From contig NZ_LYPC01000010.1 in the NCBI RefSeq assembly GCF_001700435.1, positions 124,001 through 188,000 on the forward strand: DNA of 64,000 bases, read 5' to 3'. This DNA comes from Paenibacillus pectinilyticus. GTDB lineage: Bacteria; Bacillota; Bacilli; Paenibacillales; NBRC-103111. Numbering within the stretch: the first letter of the stretch is position 1; every line of letters begins with the position of its first letter. The position numbers and the translations under genes are program-made. Under the pieces are notes generated by a model. The model was not told where the DNA came from. It worked only from the letters and a program-made list of their open reading frames with translations, and did no database searches. Below, one piece after another: positions 18,242-26,915 of the stretch.

Positions 18242-19042
18242 TCAGACAGCATTATAGTGCCCTTTGAAATGTTTTCCCATCCAAAGACAAATATCCCATA
18301 AGTCTGCTACCGGCTGATTCGTATATGGTAAGGTATGTAAATAACCTGGAGGACCGAATTCCGGTGTGAAGGTGATCATCGTTCGGCCTGAACGCTTCTG
18401 CTCTTCGATGATGCTATCCCACCAACCCATGTGCCGCTGTAATTCATGCGCATACTCTGGCGCTCTCGGGTCAGGCACCTGTGGACCTTCTGCGTAGCCG
18501 ACACGGCCATGAATATGTTGAACGCGTGAAAAAGTTTTGGTAAGGTTCTCTTCTTGATCTTCCAATGTAGACTCGCAGACGCAGCACCAATGACTATAGT
18601 CAACCGTCAGGTTGAACTCTGGCACCGCATCTAGCACTTTGGCAGCATCCCAAGGGTTAAACAACGTTCTGCCCCGATGTGTCTCATGACCAATTGCAAT
18701 GCCCCATTGCTTCTCAATCGCGACAGCTTCACGATAAAAGGCCACTTGCTGCTCGAAGGGCATCGAATCTTTGCCACTATGCGATGTAATGCTAATAGGC
18801 CGGAAAGTAACTGCACGCTCCACTTGCTCTCGAAATGAAGCAAGGTGATCAGGTCCGTTGGTGAATACCATCGCAACGTAGTCCATTTGAAACGTTTCCA
18901 ACAACTTGCGGAATAGGTCCTCATCGGCAGGTGTCGGGAGCGGCGCTTCAATCCCCTCATATCCAGCAGCTGCAATGCGTTCGAATTGGCTTTCTAATGT
19001 TCCATCCATACCCCATAAAGCTTTGATTAATTTAATTTCCAT
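18242..19042 (-). CDS. Sugar phosphate isomerase/epimerase-like TIM barrel
   Basis: 266 residues of the xylose-isomerase-like TIM-barrel family. Metal ligands expected of the fold are present: Glu in GHETHRG, Asp-His in TVDYSHW, His in HIHGRVGY, and a late Glu in TFTPEFGPPGY. GAGGAGGG lies 9 bases before the ATG. The neighbours (potassium channel after it, mannanase before it) do not reveal a substrate. The 155-base upstream gap holds the GH76 hairpin. Confidence 0.82.
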   Translation of the reverse strand: MEIKLIKALWGMDGTLESQFERIAAAGYEGIEAPLPTPADEDLFRKLLETFQMDYVAMVFTNGPDHLASFREQVERAVTFRPISITSHSGKDSMPFEQQVAFYREAVAIEKQWGIAIGHETHRGRTLFNPWDAAKVLDAVPEFNLTVDYSHWCCVCESTLEDQEENLTKTFSRVQHIHGRVGYAEGPQVPDPRAPEYAHELQRHMGWWDSIIEEQKRSGRTMITFTPEFGPPGYLHTLPYTNQPVADLWDICLWMGKHFKGHYNAV

Positions 19043-19137
19043 CCTGTCATGCCCTCCTCATTTGTTCAATGAGTCAAGCTTAAATCATCTGCCATTATTT
19101 GACTACAGTAAATTTAAAAATGGGAGATACATGAATA

Positions 19138-19163
19138 CCCCCGCAGCTTCCTTGCTGCGGAGG
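19138..19163 (-). terminator. Hairpin after the GH76 gene
   Basis: CCGCAGC-aaggaa-GCTGCGG, a strong stem after the stop at 19199 with only a weak T tract. Probable terminator of the mannan locus. Confidence 0.5.
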
Positions 19164-19198
19164 TAAGGTTGAAACTCTTCTAAAGGCATCGTTTTGAT

Positions 19199-20737
19199 TT
19201 ATAAGCCATATAGCTGATCCACATTTAAATAGTTCGCATTCCCCTTCGAACTGGCAAACCCAAGACGGATCGTGTTAGAACCAGCAGCTAACGAAACGGT
19301 CACGGAAACCGTATTCCACGTGCTCCAATTTGACGTTCCAGTGAATGTCAAATTAGTGGCAACATCTACGCCATTGACGTTCACATACCGGCTCGCATTA
19401 CCTGCTCCCGCTGCATAGCGGAACGTAATCGTCTTGGTGCCCGCTGTGTTCTGATTTACATAGAAATCGATCGACGTACCACTCGTGTTCCATCCAGCTA
19501 CATAGCCTCGACCATTAAAGCCGGTCTGTGTGCTTTCATTGATCATCCCGCTTCCGCTGACTAAGGTGCTCCTGGCATTTTCAGCCTCATAAACACCATT
19601 ACCCGCGATATTTCCCGTATAACTATCCGCAGGTACAAACTGAAGGATCGACGCTCCCGCAGCGGCAGCTAAGCTTTGAACATAGCCCGATCCTGTAGGT
19701 GCAGTCCAATCACTGCCAATAATGCCATCGGATGTTCGTCTATGATTCCAGGCTTGTGTGGCATTTTGCTGTAGGAAGTTAAGGTACTGCGACTGACTTG
19801 CCTGGATGCGGAGTTGATTCAGATTACGTGCGAAAATCATTTTAAAACCGGGAGCATCATTCTCCCCTTCATACATGAGGGAAGTGGCAGAGGTCATCTT
19901 ATTAATTACATATGTCGCGGCATTATTCGCATCTGTTAAATAACTAGCAGTACCCGTAGCCATATATAAGGCTGTTGCTGCCCCTAAATAAGTACCATAA
20001 TTATAGGTGAAATCCCAATCCTTCACGATGCCGGCTCCTGTACCTTCCATATGATCGTTCACCTTGCTGCCGCTCACCAGCTTCGTTTGGAGCCAGCTGT
20101 AGATTTGCTGCGCCTTCGTTAAATAACTCGCATTATTATAAGCATTCTTCAGCTTGATCGCTGTCATAACCATGGGAGCATTCGTCGCCATATTTTTCTG
20201 TGCATTGGCGCTTGTCGCTGGATTCTGCGCATCCGCTCGCCACCAAATGCCGCCGCCATAGGAAGACGTATCCCAACTAGCATAGACGTGATCGAAGAGA
20301 AAGGAACCTCGGTTCAAATACTCGACTGTCCCCGTAAGCTCATAAGCACGTAAACAAGCCAGCGCCCACCAACCCAGATCATCATTATACTGGTTATCCG
20401 TCATATTCGTATATTTCGCATTGAAACCCGTGTAGATGTCATCGATCATTGTACGATAAGTGCTGCTGCCTGTACGTTGATAAGCATCCATAACCGTCTC
20501 CCACAGCTGAGCCTCCCACCAGAAATCGGTGTACAGACCTGCATTGGGACCATAGGCGTGCGCGGATTGAATCGTGTGGTCGCTGTTCGTATAGAAGTAC
20601 TTAGCTGTAGAATCGTAGAATGTATTTACGAACGAAGTCATCGCCGCATCTGCATTTGACGCGTGAAGGCAGATACACGGCTCGCTCCTCCCCAAACCGT
20701 AAGAAATAGCACCATGACCAAGCTTATGCTTACCCAT
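19199..20737 (-). CDS. GH76 endo-alpha-1,6-mannanase with C-terminal CBM, N-terminus frameshifted
   Basis: The catalytic GH76 (alpha/alpha)6 domain (about residues 30-360) shows FWWEAQLWETVMDAYQ and the catalytic Asp pair in YNDDLGWWALA. The C-terminal about 135 residues (YEAENARSTLVSG to the end) are a CBM6/CBM35-like beta-sandwich for alpha-glycan binding. The first about 27 residues of this frame do not look like a signal peptide. A complete one lies in another frame at 20638-20766, and restoring one G near 20659-20664 joins the frames. The enzyme would be secreted and cut yeast-type alpha-1,6-mannan. As sequenced, export would fail. Confidence 0.88.
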   Translation of the reverse strand: MGKHKLGHGAISYGLGRSEPCICLHASNADAAMTSFVNTFYDSTAKYFYTNSDHTIQSAHAYGPNAGLYTDFWWEAQLWETVMDAYQRTGSSTYRTMIDDIYTGFNAKYTNMTDNQYNDDLGWWALACLRAYELTGTVEYLNRGSFLFDHVYASWDTSSYGGGIWWRADAQNPATSANAQKNMATNAPMVMTAIKLKNAYNNASYLTKAQQIYSWLQTKLVSGSKVNDHMEGTGAGIVKDWDFTYNYGTYLGAATALYMATGTASYLTDANNAATYVINKMTSATSLMYEGENDAPGFKMIFARNLNQLRIQASQSQYLNFLQQNATQAWNHRRTSDGIIGSDWTAPTGSGYVQSLAAAAGASILQFVPADSYTGNIAGNGVYEAENARSTLVSGSGMINESTQTGFNGRGYVAGWNTSGTSIDFYVNQNTAGTKTITFRYAAGAGNASRYVNVNGVDVATNLTFTGTSNWSTWNTVSVTVSLAAGSNTIRLGFASSKGNANYLNVDQLYGL

Positions 20738-20766
20738 TTGGAGACCGCTCTTTTCACATTAACCAT
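20638..20766 (-). pseudogene. Out-of-frame signal peptide of the GH76 gene
   Basis: ATG at 20766 with AAGGAG 9 bases upstream, encoding a basic start (VKRAVSK), a hydrophobic core (SISLVMVLFLTVWGG) and the cleavage site RVSA. The frame then closes at 20638. One extra G in ACGCG (giving ACGGCG, near 20659-20664) would read FTASNADAAM directly into the catalytic domain. So this is the true start of the mannanase gene, split by a one-base deletion or a sequencing error. Confidence 0.8.
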
Positions 20767-20822
20767 ACACTACAACTCCTTTTTCTCTTTTCTCATCATA
20801 GAGTTAATCTGATCCGACCATA

Positions 20823-20836
20823 CGAATGCGCTTACA
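20823..20836. promoter_or_regulatory. cre-like site upstream of GH76
   Basis: TGTAAGCGCATTCG on the minus strand matches the CcpA consensus TGWAANCGNTNWCA except at its end. It lies about 57 bases before the GH76 ATG, so catabolite repression is plausible. Confidence 0.4.
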
Positions 20837-20916
20837 ATTACGCCATTCACCTCCTTTCCGCCTCTCTTTCTCTCCCATAAATGGAATAACTGCATGCCTC
20901 CCTTTTCATACAAACA

Positions 20917-20936
20917 GGGGCAGAATCTCCTGCCCC
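20917..20936 (-). terminator. Hairpin after the second GH76 gene
   Basis: GGGGCAG-gagatt-CTGCCCC immediately after the stop at 20942, T-poor tail (TGTTTGT). Likely terminator or mRNA-stabilising hairpin. Confidence 0.55.
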
Positions 20937-20941
20937 CTCTC

Positions 20942-22129
20942 TTAGTTCACTTTGAGAATGCCTTGCTTCTCCAGCACAGCCATTCGTTCCAATAACATGA
21001 CACCGCTCAAATCAACGCTCAAATCCTCTGCTGGTTCAGGCGTAGATGCCCATGATTTACTGAACATCTGACGCTGTTCGTCTCTTCCATACGTCCAGAG
21101 ACTGCTCGCATTGGTCAGTAATACGTCGAGTGACTCCCTCTGGCTCGGATCCACTCTCACGAGTTCGGCCAAATAACGGACGAAAATACCTTTAAACAGC
21201 CCGCCATCTCCGTTGCTTTCGCTGGGCAGCATCCCTGTGATTGGGCTGGTTAGCCTAAGCTTCGAGGCATGAGCCGTCCGCTCAGCATCTGCCAGATAGC
21301 TTTTATCTCCCGTTGCTCGGTACAACTCAACCCCAGCCCCAATGTAAACACCTTGGCAATAGGTGAATTCCCAGCTCTTATCAATCTTTCCATCACCTTC
21401 TCGGTTCTTCCCATCCCATACGAAACCGGTATCTGGATCTACGAGGTTCGCCTTCTGCCAATCATAGATCTTCTTCGCCCAAGCTAGGTCATCCGCATCG
21501 CCAAACTGCTGATACAATCTGGCTGCCAAAATGACTGCCGGGGCATTCGCCGGTGTGTTCTTATAATCTAGCTGTGGCTTGCGCCAAGCAATGCCTCCGC
21601 CTTGTTCCTCGTTCCAGCCTGTCTTAATATCTTCCCATAGCAGAACCGCAGCTTGCTTATAGCTCTCTTCACCGGTTGCATCATAGGCTCGGAGCCACGC
21701 CAGTGCTAGCCATTCCATATCATCGTAGAAATCATTCGGCCAGACACCGCCGTTACGATCCAAGATGCCCTGAAACATTTTCGCCAAATAGTTCTTCGTT
21801 TCACTATCTCCCGTTCTCTCATAAGCATCCACTAACGTATCAACGCCATGGGCCTGCCACCAATAGTGAAATTTCTCATTACATAGGTCATGACATGGCG
21901 ATAAATTATCAAATAAGTTCAACTTCCTATTCCAATATTGCTGCATTAACCCCGCAAATGCGAGATCTGCTCTCTTCTCCCAAGAGTCCGTCTTAGGTGA
22001 TTCACTCACCTGTGTATCCGTCATGTTAGGTTTGTCATTTCCCATGTTCATCACTCCCCAGGCAGCCACTATGATTATTCCGATCCCAACAGTCACAACG
22101 GCACTTCTCATGCTAAATCGTTTGTTCAC
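20942..22129 (-). CDS. GH76 alpha-1,6-mannanase, membrane-anchored or secreted
   Basis: 395 residues. It has an N-terminal hydrophobic helix (AVVTVGIGIIIVAAWGVM, about 10-27) without a lipobox, acting as a membrane anchor or uncleaved signal, then a GH76 domain with HYWWQAHGVDTLVDAYER and the catalytic Asp pair in YDDMEWLALAW. There is no binding module, unlike the downstream GH76. GTG start at 22129 with AAGGTG 7 bases upstream. It is 37 bases after the permease gene, so co-transcribed with the importer. It probably trims mannan at the cell surface for uptake. Confidence 0.9.
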   Translation of the reverse strand: MNKRFSMRSAVVTVGIGIIIVAAWGVMNMGNDKPNMTDTQVSESPKTDSWEKRADLAFAGLMQQYWNRKLNLFDNLSPCHDLCNEKFHYWWQAHGVDTLVDAYERTGDSETKNYLAKMFQGILDRNGGVWPNDFYDDMEWLALAWLRAYDATGEESYKQAAVLLWEDIKTGWNEEQGGGIAWRKPQLDYKNTPANAPAVILAARLYQQFGDADDLAWAKKIYDWQKANLVDPDTGFVWDGKNREGDGKIDKSWEFTYCQGVYIGAGVELYRATGDKSYLADAERTAHASKLRLTSPITGMLPSESNGDGGLFKGIFVRYLAELVRVDPSQRESLDVLLTNASSLWTYGRDEQRQMFSKSWASTPEPAEDLSVDLSGVMLLERMAVLEKQGILKVN

Positions 22130-22166
22130 TTCGCTTCACCTTGATATCCGACGTACGTGAGAACCC

Positions 22167-23033
22167 CTACCCCTTGGTCCCCGTAAAAGCAATGCCCTGC
22201 ACGAAATACTTCTGTAATAATAAGAACAGAATCAGTATCGGAACCACCGCGATTAAGGCGCCTGCCATTAACGGGCCGAAATCAACTTGTTTGTTATACG
22301 TAAATGCCGCTAATCCTAGCTGAATGGTTTTCTTGGCTGGATCGTTGAGCATAATGAGCGGTCCAAGAAAGCTATTCCAACCTGCTTGGAAGGTGAAAAT
22401 GCCGAGTGTAGCTAAGGCTGGTTTTGCCAGTGGCATATAAATGTTCCAATAAATACGCAGCTCACCGCTTCCTTCAATGCGCGACACTTCTTGCAAATCA
22501 CTAGGTAAGTTGACAAAAAATTGCCTCATAAAAAATACCGCAAATGAGCCAGATGCTCCTGGTAAAATAACCGCCCAGAACGTATTTAGGAGTCCATTCC
22601 CACCTGTACCCAGCCAGTCATTCCCACCGATGAACGGCATATGCTTCAATACAAAAAACTGTGGAATCAGTGTGACAACACCAGGAATCATCATGGCGGC
22701 GAGCAGGATTTTAAACATCGTATCTCGGCCTCGGAAATGAAGCTTTGCGAACGCGTACCCACTTAATGAACCTAGCAGCAGGTTAAATAACACACCCATA
22801 AAAGCTAAATAAAAGGAGTTCGAGAAATACAGCCCAAACGGGACAAGGTCAAATGCCTTCACATAATGCGTGACTGTCAGGCTTGATGGTATCCAGCGAA
22901 TCGGCAGCATGAATATTTCTTCGTCGGGTCTGATCGATGTGATGAGACTCCATACAAAAGGGATGACCATGACGAGGCAGACTGCAATGGAAATGAGATA
23001 CAAAATCGTCGTATACCAATAGCTTTGTTTCAT
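22167..23033 (-). CDS. Carbohydrate ABC transporter permease (MalG/AraQ type)
   Basis: 288 residues, six membrane helices. The EAA loop (DLQEVSRIEGSGELRIYWNI) that docks the ATPase is present, and it ends in the VQGIAFTGTKG-type tail common in CUT1 permeases. AGGAGGG before the ATG. It pairs with the permease upstream and the binding protein at 23987. No ATPase gene is present, so a shared MsmX-type ATPase is expected. Confidence 0.93.
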   Translation of the reverse strand: MKQSYWYTTILYLISIAVCLVMVIPFVWSLITSIRPDEEIFMLPIRWIPSSLTVTHYVKAFDLVPFGLYFSNSFYLAFMGVLFNLLLGSLSGYAFAKLHFRGRDTMFKILLAAMMIPGVVTLIPQFFVLKHMPFIGGNDWLGTGGNGLLNTFWAVILPGASGSFAVFFMRQFFVNLPSDLQEVSRIEGSGELRIYWNIYMPLAKPALATLGIFTFQAGWNSFLGPLIMLNDPAKKTIQLGLAAFTYNKQVDFGPLMAGALIAVVPILILFLLLQKYFVQGIAFTGTKG

Positions 23034-23045
23034 TTTCCAGCCCTC

Positions 23046-23933
23046 CTATATCATGGCATCTTCTTCTTTATTTAATTTCATATTGATGAGCGAAAAGACT
23101 AGAATCAGCAGAGATAAGGCGAAAGCCATCGCATCTGCATACCCCATTTGTAATTGCCCAAAGCCCTGTTGGTAGATGTAATACACGGTTGTCTTGGTGG
23201 AGTTAGCCGGGCCGCCTTTCGTCAATACATAAGCCTGATCAAAGAGCTGCAACGCACCGATAATGGCCATCGTACTTACGAAGAAAGTCGTTGGCCGCAG
23301 CACCGGCCATGTAATATAACGGAAAGATTGCCAAGCATTCGCTCCATCCAATTTGGCAGACTCATATAGATGTTCGGGTACGCCATTCAAACCTGCTAAA
23401 TAGATAATCATATTGGCACCAACCGATTGCCATAAGGTCACGAATACAATTGAGATCATGGCATAAGGCATTTCTGCTAGCCAGGAAGGTCCGGTTATCC
23501 CAAATTTGCTCAGGATTTCATTGACCAATCCAAACTCTGGATTTAATAGCCATATCCACACGGTTGCAGCGGCAACACCTGATGTTAAGGTTGGCAAATA
23601 ACCAGCAGTACGAAAGAGTTTCACACCAAACCGTTTACGCATAAAAAGCACAGCCATGGCTAACGAAATGGCGATATTCAAAGGAATATAAAGCACAGAA
23701 TAGAACAAGACATTTTTCAACGTCGTCCAGAAAGTAGGATCATCCACGAGACGCTTGTAGTTAACAAGGCCTACCCAATCATTTTTGCTCACAATGTCAT
23801 AATTCGTGAAGCTTAGGTACAGCGCCATGAACACGGGAATGACTGTAAAAATGACAAATAAGACGATTGTCGGTGTAATAAATGCATACCCCATCCTAGC
23901 TTGATGTTTGCTAAGCTTACTGGCCGATGCCAT
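23046..23933 (-). CDS. Carbohydrate ABC transporter permease (MalF/UgpA type)
   Basis: 295 residues, six membrane helices. The EAA loop reads YESAKLDGANAWQSFRYITW. CUT1 family partner of the following permease, 12 bases apart. The locus suggests that mannooligosaccharides from GH76 action are the cargo (inference). Confidence 0.93.
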   Translation of the reverse strand: MASASKLSKHQARMGYAFITPTIVLFVIFTVIPVFMALYLSFTNYDIVSKNDWVGLVNYKRLVDDPTFWTTLKNVLFYSVLYIPLNIAISLAMAVLFMRKRFGVKLFRTAGYLPTLTSGVAAATVWIWLLNPEFGLVNEILSKFGITGPSWLAEMPYAMISIVFVTLWQSVGANMIIYLAGLNGVPEHLYESAKLDGANAWQSFRYITWPVLRPTTFFVSTMAIIGALQLFDQAYVLTKGGPANSTKTTVYYIYQQGFGQLQMGYADAMAFALSLLILVFSLINMKLNKEEDAMI

Positions 23934-23954
23934 AGATTTCCTCCTAACAAGAAA

Positions 23955-23974
23955 GGGGAAGGAGCACCTCCCCC
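23955..23974 (-). terminator. Hairpin between binding protein and permeases
   Basis: GGGGGAGG-tgc-tCCTTCCCC followed by TTTCTTGTT on the minus strand. It probably lets the binding protein be made in excess over the permeases, as is common in such operons. Confidence 0.5.
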
Positions 23975-23986
23975 GCGATTGTCCCT

Positions 23987-25321
23987 TTACTTACCTGCCG
24001 CGTTCTGATCCAACAGCTTATCGCCTTGTTCCTGCCCCTTTTTCAGCGTCGTTGCCGCATCTTGCTTCCCTTGAACGAAGAGATCCAAATTCGGCATCAG
24101 ACCATCCACTTCCATGACGGAATATCCAGGGTGCTGTGGACGGATTTTCGCAAATTCCAGTGTATCCATGAACGGTTTCCAGTTCGGATCATCCTTGAAG
24201 AACGGATCCTGCATAGCGGGCTTGAAGCCTGGAAGGTTCATACTCGTCTTGGCCCATAAGAGCGCGTTGTCTTTATTCGCTAACCACCATTTCTCGAACT
24301 CCCAGGCCTCATCTTTATGCTTAGAGCCTGTTGGTATAACGAGGCCAAAACCGCCCATAACACTCCCTTTAGCTCCGTTGGGTCCTGTTGGCGGTGGAAC
24401 AACACCGAAATCCAAATCTTTGCCATATTTCATATACGTAGACAACATCCAAGGCCCTGTGTAGGTCATCGCTACTTTACCTGTTACGAAGGCGTCTGTG
24501 CCTTCTCCGAGACCTTTTTCAAAGCCAACTTTATAGACCTTATCCTTGTTGATCAATTTATCCCAGAAATCCAAAACCTGCTTACCTTGATCATTATTGA
24601 AGTTCGTTTTCTTCAAATCACTTGTCATCATGGAACCGCCAGCTTGCTGCAGCCACATATTGAAGAGGCCATTGTCGTTCATCGACATGCCGGAGCGAAC
24701 TAATTTATCGCCATCCCAAACGGTCAGCTGCTTTGCGGCATTTTCCAGCTCATCCCACGTTTTCGGCGGTTGAAGACCTTTTTCAGCAAATAATTTCTTA
24801 TTATAAAAGAGTGCTCTTGCATCAACTGTTAATGGAAGGCCGTAGAGTTTGTCGCCGGAAGAAAGTTCTTTCAACGCTTCATCATAGTAATCGCTACGAT
24901 TAATGTTATCCCGTTTCATATAATCATCGATCGGTTGGAGCACATTCTTAGATGCATATAACGATGTCCGCCATCTATCCCAGAACATCACATCCGGCGA
25001 TCCGCCTGAGCTTGCTGCAGTTAGAAACTTCGTAATCATGTCTTCCTGCAGTACGTATTTCACTTTGATTTTATCCTGTGATTTATTGAAGGCGTCTGCC
25101 ATCATGACAAATTGCTTCTCACCTTCCCCACCCCAGTCACCCCAAAACGTGATTTCGACAGGTGCTTTCGTGGCTGGTGCTGCAGTTGCAGAGGCTGCTG
25201 GTGCGGGTGTACTCGTTGGGTTCCCACTTGCTGTCGTTTGATCCGTGCTGGTTTTCGACGTGCAAGCTGCCAAGCTTAGCGTTAGTGTAACGGCAGTTAA
25301 GGCGGTTATCCATTTTTTCAT
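23987..25321 (-). CDS. Sugar-binding lipoprotein of the mannan ABC importer
   Basis: 444 residues. A lipoprotein signal ends LSLAAC (Cys about 20), followed by a Thr/Ala/Pro-rich linker and an extracellular solute-binding type 1 fold (PVEITFWGDWGGEGEKQF; FVTGKVAMTYTGPW; GGFGLVIPTGSKHKDEAWEF). GGGAGG before the ATG. First importer gene after GH125. Confidence 0.93.
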   Translation of the reverse strand: MKKWITALTAVTLTLSLAACTSKTSTDQTTASGNPTSTPAPAASATAAPATKAPVEITFWGDWGGEGEKQFVMMADAFNKSQDKIKVKYVLQEDMITKFLTAASSGGSPDVMFWDRWRTSLYASKNVLQPIDDYMKRDNINRSDYYDEALKELSSGDKLYGLPLTVDARALFYNKKLFAEKGLQPPKTWDELENAAKQLTVWDGDKLVRSGMSMNDNGLFNMWLQQAGGSMMTSDLKKTNFNNDQGKQVLDFWDKLINKDKVYKVGFEKGLGEGTDAFVTGKVAMTYTGPWMLSTYMKYGKDLDFGVVPPPTGPNGAKGSVMGGFGLVIPTGSKHKDEAWEFEKWWLANKDNALLWAKTSMNLPGFKPAMQDPFFKDDPNWKPFMDTLEFAKIRPQHPGYSVMEVDGLMPNLDLFVQGKQDAATTLKKGQEQGDKLLDQNAAGK

Positions 25322-25398
25322 GATTTTTCCTCCCTTTTATATGAAACCAGTTACTTTCCCGTACCCATGTTAAGGGGGCGACCCCGCATAACCAAGAA

Positions 25399-26721
25399 TC
25401 ATTGCCTAACAAGCTGCATGATCGAATGACCACACACATCTAACACTAATTCACTAAACATGGAGTTCGCCCATGAGAACCAAGGACGTGTATACTTTGT
25501 TGGATCATCAACGTGGAAACCTTCATGCATAAAGCCAGTTCCGCCATCCGTATCCGCGAGGAGATCCAGCAAGCGAAGCTTCTCCTCACGGCTTGAAGCC
25601 GTAAGCCCCTGGACTGCTAATGCAATGGGCCAAATGTAACGCTCAGGCGTGTGTGGGCTGCCAATTCCTTGAGCCATTTTCCCCGTATAAAAATAAGGAT
25701 TCTCCCTGCTCAGAATAAAGCTTCGAGTTCGCTGATAGATAGGATCCGACGCCTCTGCGTAACCTAGGTAAGGAATGGCGAGCAAGCTTGGGACATTGGC
25801 ATCATCCATAAGATGATAGCCGCCGAGCCCATCTGTCTCATAAACGTACATCTCACCGAACTCCGGATGCTGGATGGTGCCATAGGCTTCAATCCCACTC
25901 TTGATTTCAGCTGCTACTTGCAGCGCTTCGCTGCTTATGGCGGTATCGTTCCAAATCTGATCTGCAATCTCAGCCAAATACCCTAGCACAACAACTGCGA
26001 ACATATTACTTGGAATCAGATACCCATATGTACAAGCATCATCACTTGGCCGAAAGCCTGACCAGGTCATCCCGGTATAACCAACTGGGCTCCCTAATCC
26101 GTCACGGGTTAACGTATCCGTAGGGGGACAGTTCAGCCGCTGGAAGCGATAGGGGGACTGCTCCTCATGCGCTTGCTCCACTCGCCAAAGCCGAAGGATA
26201 GAAGAAGCTGCTGCATGAAAAGCACTATTGAAGTGCGAAGTTCGGCCGGTCACCTTCCATAGGAAGTAACCTAGCTGAATCGGATAACAGAGTGAGTCAA
26301 TTTCATATTTACGCTCCCAAATCCATGGACTCATTGGAGTGATATCTTGCTGATGTCCTGCACCATGGGGATCTTTGTTAAAGGCATTGGCATACGGATC
26401 AAGACCAATATATTGACTTTGTCTGATCACCACCCCTTCGATCATATCCGCAATGTGTGGATCTTCTTTCGCAAGCAGCAGATACGTTCGGACTTGTGCA
26501 GATGAATCGCGCAGCCACATAGCTGGTATATCACCTGTGATCACGAACGTAGAACCGTCCTCCGCTGGTTGAATCGTGGTTAGGTATGTATTAGCAAAGC
26601 ATTCGCGAAACATTGCTGCTAACTTCGGCCGCTCAGCCTTAAGCAGTTCAAGACTGACGTGATCAATAAGGTTTTGCATAGATTGCGGCAGCACTGAGGC
26701 ATTCATCATCGGGTGAATCAT
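25399..26721 (-). CDS. GH125 exo-alpha-1,6-mannosidase
   Basis: 440 residues, full-length GH125. Family features include GDIPAMWLRDSSAQV near residue 75, HQQDITPMSPWIWERKYEIDS, MTWSGFRPSDDAC and ENPYFYTGK. No signal peptide, so it acts in the cytosol on imported alpha-1,6-mannooligosaccharides, releasing mannose by inversion. The ATG at 26721 has AGGAG 9 bases upstream. First gene after the strong promoter at 26758-26787. With GH76, the importer and the regulator it completes a mannan pathway. Confidence 0.93.
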   Translation of the reverse strand: MIHPMMNASVLPQSMQNLIDHVSLELLKAERPKLAAMFRECFANTYLTTIQPAEDGSTFVITGDIPAMWLRDSSAQVRTYLLLAKEDPHIADMIEGVVIRQSQYIGLDPYANAFNKDPHGAGHQQDITPMSPWIWERKYEIDSLCYPIQLGYFLWKVTGRTSHFNSAFHAAASSILRLWRVEQAHEEQSPYRFQRLNCPPTDTLTRDGLGSPVGYTGMTWSGFRPSDDACTYGYLIPSNMFAVVVLGYLAEIADQIWNDTAISSEALQVAAEIKSGIEAYGTIQHPEFGEMYVYETDGLGGYHLMDDANVPSLLAIPYLGYAEASDPIYQRTRSFILSRENPYFYTGKMAQGIGSPHTPERYIWPIALAVQGLTASSREEKLRLLDLLADTDGGTGFMHEGFHVDDPTKYTRPWFSWANSMFSELVLDVCGHSIMQLVRQ

Positions 26722-26737
26722 CTCCCTTAGCTCCTAA

Positions 26738-26787
26738 ATGAAACGCTTACATTTATGATTATAGGCGACGATTAAACATTATGTCAA
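26738..26787 (-). promoter_or_regulatory. Promoter and cre-like site of the mannan operon
   Basis: TTGACA (26782-26787), an 18-base spacer and TATAAT (26758-26763) form a consensus SigA promoter. TGTAAGCGTTTCAT (26738-26751) overlaps the expected start of transcription and resembles a CcpA cre site with a shifted 3' half, suggesting roadblock repression by preferred sugars. Confidence 0.7.
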
Positions 26788-26843
26788 TATGTATTTATTA
26801 TATTATTTACATACCATTTAATTTAAATAATATATCAATTAAT

Positions 26844-26874
26844 AAAAAGGGAGATTGCTAGATTAGCAATCTCC
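26844..26874 (-). terminator. Terminator of the mannan regulator gene
   Basis: Perfect 11-bp stem GGAGATTGCTA-atc-TAGCAATCTCC followed by CTTTTT on the minus strand. Confidence 0.85.
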
Positions 26875-26915
26875 TCTGTCTCGTTCTACATTAGCTTATT
26901 TGTTCTTTCCGATCA

